Assembly: GCF_048544455.1 (NCBI RefSeq)
Contig: NC_133538.1
Coordinates: 20,407,969 to 20,471,968 of the forward strand
From: Silene latifolia
Lineage: Eukaryota > Streptophyta > Magnoliopsida > Caryophyllales > Caryophyllaceae
Direction: 5' to 3'
Length of the DNA: 64,000 nt
The position numbers and the translations under genes are program-made. The notes below the pieces were generated by a model. It saw nothing but the letters and a program-made list of their open reading frames with translations, was not told the origin of the DNA and did not search any database. Below are positions 34,275 to 44,869 of this stretch, one piece after another (position 1 is the first letter of the stretch; each line of letters opens with the position of its first letter).

Positions 34275-35566
34275 TGTTGGAATATGTGTCCTCCGACAAT
34301 AATACGATCACAACTGTCGATCATGATGATCACATGTTTAAGTCTCATTTTAAGAATACATGTGGGAACAAATATTTTACAGTCAACTGGTCCATACATA
34401 TCGATAATGATTGGCTGACTAGAGTTTGACATTACTGTCGTACGACGGAGGTGATCAGTTGATCCCCTTAGGTCATACCTAAAGGGTAACACTCTTAATT
34501 GATTATTTAATTGATCGTATGACGATACGGGTTAATTAAATTACTTATAATTGACGGACGATTTTGGAAGTAATATTTACGTGTCTCATTGTAATTTGAT
34601 TAGATAAGATACGGTCTAAGTAATCGAATTGTTTTATTACTCGGATGAAATTATTGTTTACGGAAACAATTAAAACGGAATGAATAAATTATTATAAATA
34701 CAGAATGTTGTAGTTTATAATTCGGAAACACTTTTTGGTACAAGTAATTAAGAATTACTAGGTTAATTTTATAAGTGACATATTTTATTAATATGTTGAT
34801 TTTAAATTGTTAAAAATACATTTTACACACATAATGTCATGGAACTTGTGACATGTGACAATTGACAAATGACAAAATATAAAATGGACTTCCCATTATA
34901 TATAAGTGCCGAAAATAAAATGGAGGGAGTGTAATGTTTAATTTGTGTTAATTATTTAAGTGGAAACAAAATGATTACTACACATTCTAGCCATGCACAC
35001 CTAGTTGCTTTTGTGAAGAGCATCTTGGTCATGCATTGGCCATTACCAACCCCCCCCCCCCCCCCCATACCCGGTTTTCCTAGAGCAAGGCCAAGGGTTT
35101 TTGCTCTATATTTTTCCTAATATACACTACAACAAATGTGTGTGGTTATTCATTCATTCATAACATCTAAAACTTAAAGAAATTTTAGAGAGAAAAAATT
35201 ACTCCTTCTTTCTTCTTCTCTTGACCGAAAAAGCAAGAGGCCAAAATAATTTTGGGGTCAATTTTAGTAAGATTAATATTCTTCTAGTTCAAATAATATT
35301 AGTCTTTAAGAGGTTATCTTGGGTATATATCTTTGGGAAGGATTCTACCTTTGAATCCTTGTTCTTCCATTTGAAAGGAAAGCTTAAGAACAAGTGAGTA
35401 GGAGAACTCATTTGTGCCCATATATCCGAAAACTCAAAGTAAGGAAAACGATTTCTTCTTTATTCTTATTCATGTTTGCATGCATAAGATCTAAATCTAA
35501 TTTTATGAATAAATTAATTGTCACATATATGAATATGTCGAAATATGAGATTAATAATTTATAACA
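34275..35566 (+). repeat. 5' LTR of the gag-only copia element
   Basis: 1292 bp, TGTTGGAATATG ... TTTATAACA. Contains a poly-C run of about 20 at 35050 (about 14 in the other LTR) and TATATATAA at 34897-34905, a likely TATA box. Very few substitutions separate the two LTRs, so this is among the youngest insertions in the window. Confidence 0.95.
34897..34905 (+). promoter_or_regulatory. TATA box of the copia LTR
   Basis: TATATATAA in the middle of the LTR, repeated at 42443-42451 in the 3' LTR, at the usual place for the U3/R promoter. Confidence 0.6.
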
Positions 35567-35567
35567 A

Positions 35568-35582
35568 GCGGTATCATGAGCC
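35568..35582 (+). other. Primer-binding site of the copia element
   Basis: GCGGTATCATGAGCC right after the LTR end resembles the initiator-Met PBS (TGGTATCAGAGC) with substitutions and a short insertion. Identified mainly by position. Confidence 0.55.
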
Positions 35583-37815
35583 TTAGGTTGTTTGCATGCA
35601 AATCGGTTATTGTTTTTCCGAGTTATACGATTAACAAATAAAACTTATAAATTTGTGTTTATTATGATATATCATGAAATTTATTATGCATATTAAATTT
35701 TCTGGTCCTAAAATGTTCTTAGGATATTTTTGTTTATTTATGGATTTTATTGTTCATTTTTATTAATAATGGCATTAAAAATGTGATTTTTATGATTAAA
35801 ATGTCATTTTTGGACTAAAAATAGCTAAACTTCGATTTTTCCAGTGATTTTTGGATATGTTTTCACATATATTATCTAATGATGACCTGAAAATTTTCAT
35901 AATAAAATGACTTGTTATGCTCGAAATATGGATTTTTCAAATTAAAATCGTATTTAAATGGTAAAATAGGTTGATATGAGTTATATTTCGAATATGGTCA
36001 TAGAAATTTAGTATGTTGTCACATGAAATTTTACAAGATTTGTATAAAATAATTGGCTATAATGAAGTCTTTATGCATGATTTATGAATTTTCGATGAAA
36101 ACTCACATAAATAGTGACTTTAATTAGTAAAAATTGCTAAAACATACTTCATGACTAAAGAAAAACGTCAAATGTTGTATTTTATCTTATATTTCAGATC
36201 TAAAAATTAAAAGTTAATAAAAATAAATTTTCTCATATTTTTATGGAAATAATTGATAAATCCGATAAACCGCAACATTGTTTTTTCTCGATAAATTTCA
36301 AAATTTTTAACCTGAGTTTTTGAACATTATGAGTGTCATGGTATTTTTTTCAGAATGTTCATGAGTTTAAATTTTAAATTTTTAAATTATTTTAAATTTT
36401 TATGATTTATTTGAAGTTTATGACATAATATTGTAATTTTGAGTCCATTTATGAACAATTTTAAGAAATATAAGTTAATTATTGTCAATATGTTAGTGGA
36501 GACTAATTTTGAGTCCTAAGTTGGTTAGGGTAATTAACTTGCACATAAATATGAATTTATGTAATTATTGTGATTATAAAAGGTTAAATCACGCAAATCC
36601 GCAAAAACCGATTAATATACGATATTGGCTCCTTAAAGGCGATTTAGAATAAAAATTGGGCATGTTCATACATATTATAATGCTACATTTTATTTATGAT
36701 TGTCATAATTTTTTATGTAATTTTGAATTATGTAATTTTACTTAATATGACCTTAGTTTTAGTTGATATTACCCGAAATGTATGGGAATATCGATTCGGT
36801 TGTAATTTATTTTGATCTCGTATCACCGTTTTGTAATTTAATAGATTTATTTTATTTTAATTACAAATGTATAATATGAATTATGTAATTTGTTATGTAA
36901 TTTATTTATTCCGGAGTTCCTTGAAGACGGTGCCACTCGAGAAGGCGATCCATTAAAGAAATTTGTTGCCTTGAAATTCGTGCCAAGACCGAAGTTCAAG
37001 GGACCAAAGGAGTTGGTTTCCGAATTTTTAATAGTTTATTAGATTTTCTATTCTAGGAAGGCCATACTAGGATTTTATTTTTTATGTTTTGCATTTTATT
37101 TATATGTTGCATGCATCGCTAAATCACCATAACTAAAACATGCATTATCTTTTAATCGAGTTTATCGACCGTGTCAATTACAATTATCGTAGTTCACCGC
37201 TTTAGTTCACTTAAAACGTGATAGATAATAAATTGACAAGACCTCTCGCTAAAAATAAACAATTGAGACTTAGCCTTACCCAAAAAGTAGAAACCATGAA
37301 AACCTATTTCGTGAGGGAGTGCACTCGGCTTTACCGGGGTACAAACCTTGTTACGTAGGGGACGTGGGTGATAAATGTCTACCCACCGAATTTATAAAGA
37401 TGAGGGTTGTTTTCAGCTTTACCGATGCCCAAGTTGATGTATATTTGGATCATGGACACATTTATTCGAAATTTGGGTTGAACTCAACGAAAGTATTCTC
37501 GACGGTTGCCGGATGTGTTTCGGGCTTAAGATAAATTTTAATGTAAATTTATCGACCAAGAGTTCTAAAAGTAGAATCGATTAAAAAGTTAATCCACCGA
37601 GTTATATTGATAAGGGTTGTATTCGGCTTTACCGATCCCTAAGTTAATGTGAATTTGGGTCTTGGAATCATTTATCAAAGTTGGGTAGAGGTCACTATAT
37701 AAATGCATAAAACTTGTTTAAATTAAATTTACAAGTATTATTATTATTGAGAAAACGACAAATGTTTTATTCCTTCTATTTTCATTTTGTAGACCACTTT
37801 TATTTCTCATAACAA
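35583..37815 (+). other. Long leader of the copia element
   Basis: 2.2 kb of AT-rich noncoding DNA before gag. Near its end are two diverged copies of a block (about 37395-37480 and 37605-37685) sharing GCTTTACCGATNCC and AAGTTNATGTNNATTTGG, a local duplication about 210 bp apart. No supported reading frame. Confidence 0.6.
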
Positions 37816-38712
37816 ATGGCCGCTCCAAACACCAACGCCACACCTCTCACTAATACTTCATGGCTCCGATCCTTCATGGATCGTTGTAAACTTGAAAAGA
37901 ATAGGTCAAATTTCTCCGATTGGGATGCCCAACTTAAATTAGCCGCCCAAGGTGACGACAAGCTTCGTTACGTCACCGAGGCCTCTCCACCCGAACCTAA
38001 TGCTAGGTCAAGTGCCGCCACTAGGGAAGCATATGAGGCTTACCACAAAGAGTCCCCCGCAATGAAAAATGTGTTGATTTTTGCGATGGAGGCGGATCTC
38101 CAAAGGAGAGCCTTTAAAATGGGCACCGCTAATGAAATTTATTCCAAAATTGTGACAATGTTTTCACAAACTCCGAGGATCGTCCACTATGAGGCGGCCT
38201 CGGCATTCTTTGATCTCGATTTCAAGGAGGGCCAAAAGGTTAGCCCTCACGTGCTCAAATTGTTGGAGCTAATCGAGACTTTGAAGATTCAAAAAGTTGA
38301 AATCCCAAAAGAACTCATTGTAAATAGGATTCTACACTCCTTATCCAAAGTCAAAGCGTATGTTCAATTCCGGGTGAATTTTAACATGCAAGACAAAGAC
38401 GTGTCACTTGAAGAATTGCACAAGTTACTTGTGCAAGCCGAAAGAGACATGGGGTTAAATATTAACCCACCTAAGGATGTGCTTAACATAAGCACCAAGA
38501 GCAAGGGGAAGTTCAAGAAGAATAGGAAAAAGGGTAAGAGGCAAGCTCCCATGTCCACTAAGGCTAAGACTTTTAAAGCTAGCACTTCCAAAACCAAGAA
38601 GGGGCCTCTTGACAAATGCCATTATTATAATGGTGTTGGACATTGGAAGAGGAATTGTTCCAAGTACCTTGGTGACATCAAAGCTGGAAAGATCACTCCA
38701 GTAGGTAAATGA
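37816..38712 (+). CDS. Copia gag polyprotein
   Basis: Intact 298-residue ORF starting ATG GCC (good plant start context). N-terminal capsid-like region (SWLRSFMDRCKLEKNRSNFS, DWDAQLKLAAQGDDKLRYV) in the UBN2/gag style of copia elements, a basic Lys-rich linker (about residues 225-260), then a CCHC-type zinc knuckle at 268-281 read as CHYYNGVGHWKRNC. The second Cys is Tyr, so zinc binding is probably impaired (a G-to-A change would do it). Packages element RNA into virus-like particles. It is followed by no protease frame, unlike the usual single gag-pol ORF. Its openness suggests selection until recently or simply youth. Confidence 0.9.
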   Translation: MAAPNTNATPLTNTSWLRSFMDRCKLEKNRSNFSDWDAQLKLAAQGDDKLRYVTEASPPEPNARSSAATREAYEAYHKESPAMKNVLIFAMEADLQRRAFKMGTANEIYSKIVTMFSQTPRIVHYEAASAFFDLDFKEGQKVSPHVLKLLELIETLKIQKVEIPKELIVNRILHSLSKVKAYVQFRVNFNMQDKDVSLEELHKLLVQAERDMGLNINPPKDVLNISTKSKGKFKKNRKKGKRQAPMSTKAKTFKASTSKTKKGPLDKCHYYNGVGHWKRNCSKYLGDIKAGKITPVGK

Positions 38713-41700
38713 CTATCCTTTGTTTTATGTTTCTAATTCAACTATGGTATTTTGATATAAAGTTGTGATAATGTATCCCCTTTTTATTTTAAATAGGGCC
38801 TCCTCCAAGAAAATACAAGGGAAAAGAAAAGCAAGCTTGAGAAATCATGAAGGAGCTAGGAGTAGCTACCGATGAAGCTTCGCTTTTATTATTGTCCTTA
38901 TTTTAATGTTATGGATTTTAGAACTATTTTGATTTCCGTGTTCGACATGGAAATGGTTGATCATTTCTAAACAATGGTTGTATTTTGGATTTTGGTGGCT
39001 TGGTTTGCAACCCAAGTCACCCCCGTTTATCGCATCTCCTTGTTTTAAAAATTCGTCTTTATATGCTTGCACATAGAAACATATGATCATCCACTTAAAG
39101 TGATCCAATAGACAACTATAATGATGGGATTCATTATATGTCCACAAGCTTAAGGCTTGTGTATGATCAATTATAAAGTGATGTTGAGTTGATGAACTCT
39201 CCTAAAGGAATGTAAATTACCAAGTACACTCATCAAATCTAAAACTATTAGTCAATCTATGAGATAATCCTCCTTATACTTCAAAATCATTATTTGTGTC
39301 TCATAAGCTATCTTTGAATCTCTAGTGTATTTATTCTAAAGATAGAGTGGGAGAAAAATGAACACAAAGAACACAAAGCAAATTTGTATACTTGAGTAAA
39401 TGAGATCTACGAAAGAAAGAATGATTTGTATACCTATATAGATAGTGTACACGAATAGATGAGATCTATGGTTTCGAATAGTTGAAATCTACATGACAAA
39501 AGAGACCAAGTGAAGTAATCAAAGGAATATGTTCTTAAGATAACTACACGAGGAGACCAAAAGAAAGTTTGGAAGAAAATGACTAATGAAAAGTCTTAAC
39601 AAGAGATTTGGCTAGTTTATGAGCAACATTTGACCAAGAGTTTCAATATTGATATTTACTTAAGAGCCTAAATAAAACAAAGTTGCATCCTTGAAAATAA
39701 ATGAGATTTATGACTAAAAGTTGCAGAGAAAGATATGCTGATATCTAAAAGAGCTAAGTTAATTGTTAACCACGCTAGTGTCATTACTTAACCTCATTAT
39801 GAAAATGAAATGGTTAAACCTCCTTTCGGAAATGGGTATTTTGAGAAGGACGTGTATTAAATGAAATTCACATTTAAATAATGACATTGCTACGCATCAG
39901 TATAAAATGAATGAGTTAGAGATCAAAATCTCTTTCCATAAGTTGAAGACTGAAACCTTTTCAAAATAGGTATTTTGAAAGGATATGCTAGGAACATATA
40001 TGGTTTTAATCTTAATAACTTGGCAAAGCAAAATGTATTTCAATTCTTGAAATGTTTCGATTGAGTAGTCTATTGCGAAACATGTGGAATTGAGTGGGAA
40101 TTTGAAATTATCATGTGAAGACATGAAATTTAGTGGGAGCAATCATCTTGTAAAATTTATAACTCATTACTCATTCAGAATGACGAGCTAGTACTATCTT
40201 TCACAAAGATATGTTTGAGTTTTCAATTCTGGATGAAAATGGACTATGATGAATCCAATTACATCATGGGATGTTGGATAGGTATTGAGATATTCACATC
40301 AAATCAACGAGAAACGTAGGTTATTCATATCGATGAAAATGGAATTACCATAAGCAGTCATGGTCATTCATTGAACCTAAACAAAAAACGGTTGATTACA
40401 TGATTAAAATTACTAATGTTTCCGCCATTAGAATAATCATGCACATGTCCAATAATGAATCATATGCTTAAGAGCATAATGAGTCATTGGCAAGCCATAT
40501 AAGAATCGTCATGAACTCTCGAGGAGAACTAATGAGCTATTCTAGTGTTTGACAGAACACTCTGTTATGTGACAAGAAGTTGCACATATTGAAATTCGAG
40601 AAACACGTAAGGATTTATGAAAACCCTAAGCCATTCAAGCTAAAAAGAGAAATAAGAAGTTTGAAAAGATACTTTTTTTAGTAAGAAGTTACTCAAAACT
40701 TATATTTTCTAATATGCTAGGACTTATGAGAAGTGCTAGGCTAATCATCTTGACAATTGTTGCAAGACCCTACAAAACGTATACCTAGTGCATTGCGAGT
40801 TGGTAGAACACTTGACCGGTGCATGTTATATCATCCACCACAATTCGTTGGTTATGTGATAAACAAAAAGTAAGTTCTTTCAAGATAAAGAATTTATACC
40901 TAGGTTGGGAACCTAGATATGTACTTGGTAAGGTTCATGCTATGAGAGATAACATGAATATAAAGGATAGTGCAATACAAGAAGTATGAACACATGGACA
41001 CATGGTATGTTAAACTTCTATTGCAATCGACTAGTGTTTACACACTTACTATATACATCACAAGGTTGTAATATGGTATTGACAACCCGAATGTGATGTC
41101 GACATTCGTCGTTTGAGTTATTATTAACTCACCTTATACTTTGTTACATCCAAACGGGTTGTAGAGACATTGAACCTCATTAAAGTGAACACGGATTAGC
41201 ATTGTATTCGTCCATAGTCACTTACATGAGGTGACGTCTCGAAGTGACTAGAGTGTGATGCGATTGATGGCAAGTTCAAGTACCATGGAGTCATGTGAGA
41301 TGACTAGTCGATCACATAGGCAGACTGTTAGGAACACTTTGTCGGGCTAATGACCACTTATAGAGTTCTGGCAAATTTATATAGCCTGGTCGTGGCGAGA
41401 GCTACTATAGTATTCTAATGAGTCGATTCTTTTGACTAAAGACTATTCGCCTAAGGTGGTACAGTTACAGAATAACTTTGATTTATGTTACTGCGACCTT
41501 CGTAAATGGGGTCAAATGGGCATATTTTTGGTTATGATAGCTGTGGCTAGTCGAAAGGAAAAAGTGCGATATGAATTGTCCACCCCTTGTCAGGGTTATA
41601 ACAATATCTCAGGGCCACTCGAGGAGTAATGAACTGGAAATGCCTGGCCACGCTCGGAAGGTATCTATGGTAGATAATTCCGGTCAATCAGTTATTCTCC

Positions 41701-41828
41701 AGATCGAGGAAACCACTCTCGATATGATCACTTGCAAGTACGACCTGAAAGACACCTTGCATTGAGTGGGAGATAGTAATAGGATAAGAGAATTGGTGAC
41801 GCACACTTGTCGAGGACAAGTGGGAGAT
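38713..41828 (+). other. 3.1 kb noncoding segment replacing pol, ending in the polypurine tract
   Basis: No integrase, RT or RNase H motif is visible in any frame, only short frames with many stops. Ends with AAGTGGGAGAT (about 41818-41828), the polypurine tract abutting the 3' LTR. It may be an ancient pol remnant decayed beyond recognition or acquired filler. Confidence 0.7.
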
Positions 41829-43109
41829 TGTTGGAATATGTGTCCTCCGACAATAATGCGATCACAACTGTCGATCATGATGATCACATGTTTAAGTCTT
41901 ATTTGAAGAATACATGTGGGAAGTAATATTTTACTGATCAATCGGTCCACACATATCGGTAATGATTGGTGACTAGAGTTTGACATTACCGTGTGTGACG
42001 GTGGTGATCAATTGATCCCCTTAGGTCATACCTAAAGGGTAACACTCTTAATTGATTATTTAATTGATCGTATGACGATACGGGTTAATTAAATTACTTA
42101 AAATTGACGGACGATTTTGGAAGTAATATTTACGTGTCTCATTGTAATTTGATTAGATAAGATACGGTCTAAGTAATCGAATTGTTTTATTACTTGGATG
42201 AAATTATTGTTTACGGAAACAATTAAAACGGAATGAATAAATTATTATAAATACAGAATGTTGTAGTTTATAATTCGGAAACAGTTTTTGGTACAAGTAA
42301 TTATGAATTACTAGGTTAATTTTATAAGTGACATATTTTATTAATATGTTGATTTTTAATTGTTAAAAATACATTTTATACACATAATGTCATGGAACTT
42401 GTGACATGTGACAATTGACAAAATATAAAATGGACTTCCCATTATATATAAGTGCCGAAAATAAAATGGAGGGAGTGTAATGTTTAATTTGTGTTAATTA
42501 TTTAAGTGGAAACAAAATGATTACTACACATTCTAGCCATGCACACCTAGTTGCTTTTGTGAAGAGCATCTTGGTCATGGTCATGTATTGGCCATTACCA
42601 ACCCCCCCCCCCCCATACCCGGTTTTCCTTGAGCAAGGCCAAGGGTTTTTGCTCTATATTTTTCCTAATATACACTACAACAAATGTGCGTGGTTATTCA
42701 TTCATTCATAACATCTAAAACTTAAAGAAATTTTAGAGAGAAAAAATTACTCCTTTCCTCCTCTCTTGACCGAAAAAGCAAGAACCAAAATAATTTTGGG
42801 GTCAATTTTAGTAAGATTAATATTCTTCTAGTTCAAATAATATTAGTCTTTAAGTGGTTATCTTGGGTATATATCTTTGGGAGGGATTCTACCTTTGAAT
42901 CCTTGTTCTTCTATTTAAAAGAAAAGCTCAAGAACAAGTGAGTAGGAGAACTCATTTGTGCCCATATATCCGAAAACTCAAAGTAAGGAAAACGATTTCT
43001 TCTTTATTCTTATTCATGTTTGCATGCATAAGATCTAAATTTAATTTTATGACTAAATTAAGTGTCACATATATGAATATGTCAAAATATGAGATTAATA
43101 ATTTTAACA
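41829..43109 (+). repeat. 3' LTR of the gag-only copia element
   Basis: 1281 bp, TGTTGGAATATG ... TTTTAACA, near-identical to 34275-35566. Differences include a GGTCAT duplication near 42576 and a shorter poly-C run. Confidence 0.95.
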
Positions 43110-43320
43110 AGCAATCCTCTTATTTAATTAATAATGGGAGGGATTACAATTTCAACAACAAATAAAGCTCGACGAGTCTACAACTTGTCAAAGCTAAGGT
43201 GTCGACTAAAACACCTCACATAATAAAACTAGCACAAAACACACAAAACATAGCTAGTACAACATAATAAAAACTCAAAACAATAATACAGCATAATAAT
43301 AAAGTGGGTAATGGAGGTCT
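43110..43320. other. Tat 3' region, between copia and the antisense ORF
   Basis: AT-rich noncoding DNA; in minus sense it is the 3' flank of the antisense ORF. Nothing else seen. Confidence 0.5.
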
Positions 43321-44844
43321 TCACTCTTCCATTATACCCTTGCCTTTTCCTTCGGGGTACATCTTCCCCTTGTTCTTCTTGTTGGCCCGCCTAGCATGGA
43401 TTTCCACTTCAGAACGGATCCTCAACGGATCTACAACGGCAACGGCCTCCGGTCTAGTGCAAGACCCCATGTTCGGCCCGAAACGAGCCCATGCACGGCC
43501 CACCACATTTTTGGGACCCGAGCTTCTCTTCTTTGATGGTCTCATCACATCGGGGCTAGCTCCATCAATATAGTCCCCAAAGAAGGCACGGTTGGCCTTG
43601 CTAACCTCTCGATACTTCAAGTCGACAGCCTCGTCCTTACGGAATTTGGACCTCTCTTCCAAGGACGAAGCTCTTGACCACTTGACATAAGCGGGAGTCA
43701 CCAATGTCGTGGCAACGGGATGTGGTACCTCCCAAAGCGGCCGAGTGGCCCACCACCTTTGGATGACCTCCACAAGCTCGGAGTTCTGAAAAACATTCTC
43801 TTGGACAAGGGTATCTTGAGCGGGCACCTTTTGTTGACGCCCCATTTGCCTCATGAGCCTTTCGGGATAAATGAAGGAGGCAATCTTCAAACCCACCACC
43901 ATCAAAGAACGAGGACTATCACCCGAAGCGGGTAACCCCGTGAAGGACCTCAAGTGCCACCATGGCACCACCCAACGGATGTGAGGACCACCGTCCTCCG
44001 CCAATCTTGCGACCCAATAAGCCTCGGTGGAAGTAAAGCTATCCGAGTACAACTTCTTCCTCATAGTAAGGTGACGGAACGAATAAGAAGAAGAATCAAC
44101 CGGAGGCTCTACATACCTTAGCCTCTCCAATAGCCACACTTGAAGAATCCTTGGGGACCCAAATGAAGGAGCCTCCCCACAAGAACCCTTCTTGTCCAAA
44201 GCTTGGATGATCTCGCCAAGCACCAACCATGATGGATCTCTACCATGCTCCATTTGCTCAACCACATGAACAAGGGTCATGCTACCATAGCATTTCGGCC
44301 CCTCCTTCTTCAAAGCATCAACAAAGAGGTACACATGGATAAGGCAAAAGGCAAGAGCCCTTCTCCTAGCCACCTCCGAAACATTGGCGTCTAATCGGTT
44401 TGAAAAGATGTTGATAAGAGACAACATGTCCACACCATGTGGAGCAAGAAGGAAGTTTACTTGACTTGTCGACAAGCCCAACATTGAACGGAATTTCTCC
44501 TTGTAGCACAACCGAGTGGAAGGAAGCACCAGAACACAACCCGGCCACCCACCAATTGCTCCAACTTCTTCGGCAAGAGGACAAATTTCACCTTTCGGGA
44601 AAACGAAAACATGGTGTTTTGAATCCCAAAACCGAGAACATGCTTCGAGAAATGAGGATTGCACCTTGACTTGACGGAGCACCAACAATTTACCAACTCC
44701 CATGCAAATAAGTTGAATCTTTTCGGGAGGAGACAAATCCCGGCACCATTGTCGCAACGCATTCTCAAAGGCATCCATGAAATATTTTTGTGGAAGAAGA
44801 AGAGGTTTTATAGAGATGTTTTTGTGTTTCGTATGATGCAACAA
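43321..44844 (-). CDS. Antisense extra ORF of the Tat element (plant mobile domain-like)
   Basis: Intact frame of 507 codons on the strand opposite to pol, between pol and the 3' LTR. The likely start is the second Met at 44778 (MDAFENALRQWCRDL), because a TATA box at 44861-44869 would place transcription start close to the first ATG; that gives about 485 residues. Visible features: a WDSKHHVFVFPKGEICPLAEEVGAIGGWPG block, which resembles the plant mobile domain / transposon-associated families found in Tat and Ogre extra ORFs; repeated Trp-rich segments (WWHLRSFTGLPASGD, QRWWATRPLWEVPHP); and a very basic C-terminus (RPSKKRSSGPKNVVG, ARRANKKNKGK) that could enter the nucleus or bind nucleic acid. 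Antisense ORFs in this place are known from some Tat-lineage elements (gene23 of Grande). The function is unknown. It is the only long intact non-gag frame here. Confidence 0.75.
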   Translation of the reverse strand: MLHHTKHKNISIKPLLLPQKYFMDAFENALRQWCRDLSPPEKIQLICMGVGKLLVLRQVKVQSSFLEACSRFWDSKHHVFVFPKGEICPLAEEVGAIGGWPGCVLVLPSTRLCYKEKFRSMLGLSTSQVNFLLAPHGVDMLSLINIFSNRLDANVSEVARRRALAFCLIHVYLFVDALKKEGPKCYGSMTLVHVVEQMEHGRDPSWLVLGEIIQALDKKGSCGEAPSFGSPRILQVWLLERLRYVEPPVDSSSYSFRHLTMRKKLYSDSFTSTEAYWVARLAEDGGPHIRWVVPWWHLRSFTGLPASGDSPRSLMVVGLKIASFIYPERLMRQMGRQQKVPAQDTLVQENVFQNSELVEVIQRWWATRPLWEVPHPVATTLVTPAYVKWSRASSLEERSKFRKDEAVDLKYREVSKANRAFFGDYIDGASPDVMRPSKKRSSGPKNVVGRAWARFGPNMGSCTRPEAVAVVDPLRIRSEVEIHARRANKKNKGKMYPEGKGKGIMEE

Positions 44845-44860
44845 TGAAGCGCAAACATCA

Positions 44861-44869
44861 CTATTTATA
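44861..44869 (-). promoter_or_regulatory. TATA box of the antisense ORF
   Basis: TATAAATAG on the minus strand, 83 bp upstream of the preferred ATG (44778). Two copies of the Tat element motif (CGCGCCTC at about 44930 and GCTCGCGCCTC at 45024-45034) lie just upstream. Confidence 0.6.

Larger units (their letters stand above)
34275..43109 (+). mobile_element. Ty1/copia-type element with gag only
   Basis: 8835 bp with near-identical LTRs (34275-35566, 41829-43109), PBS-like site, intact gag ORF and a polypurine tract. No protease, integrase or RT is recognisable. Flanks AGTAA (34270-34274) and AGCAA (43110-43114) are a probable 5-bp duplication with one change. Inserted into the 3' region of the Tat element. 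Must depend on another copia element for pol. Confidence 0.9.

Noticed and set aside
39897-41986. Short frames in the copia 3' segment as pol remnants
   Set aside because: I could not find any RT, RNase H or integrase motif; frames under 100 codons with no similarity I recognise.
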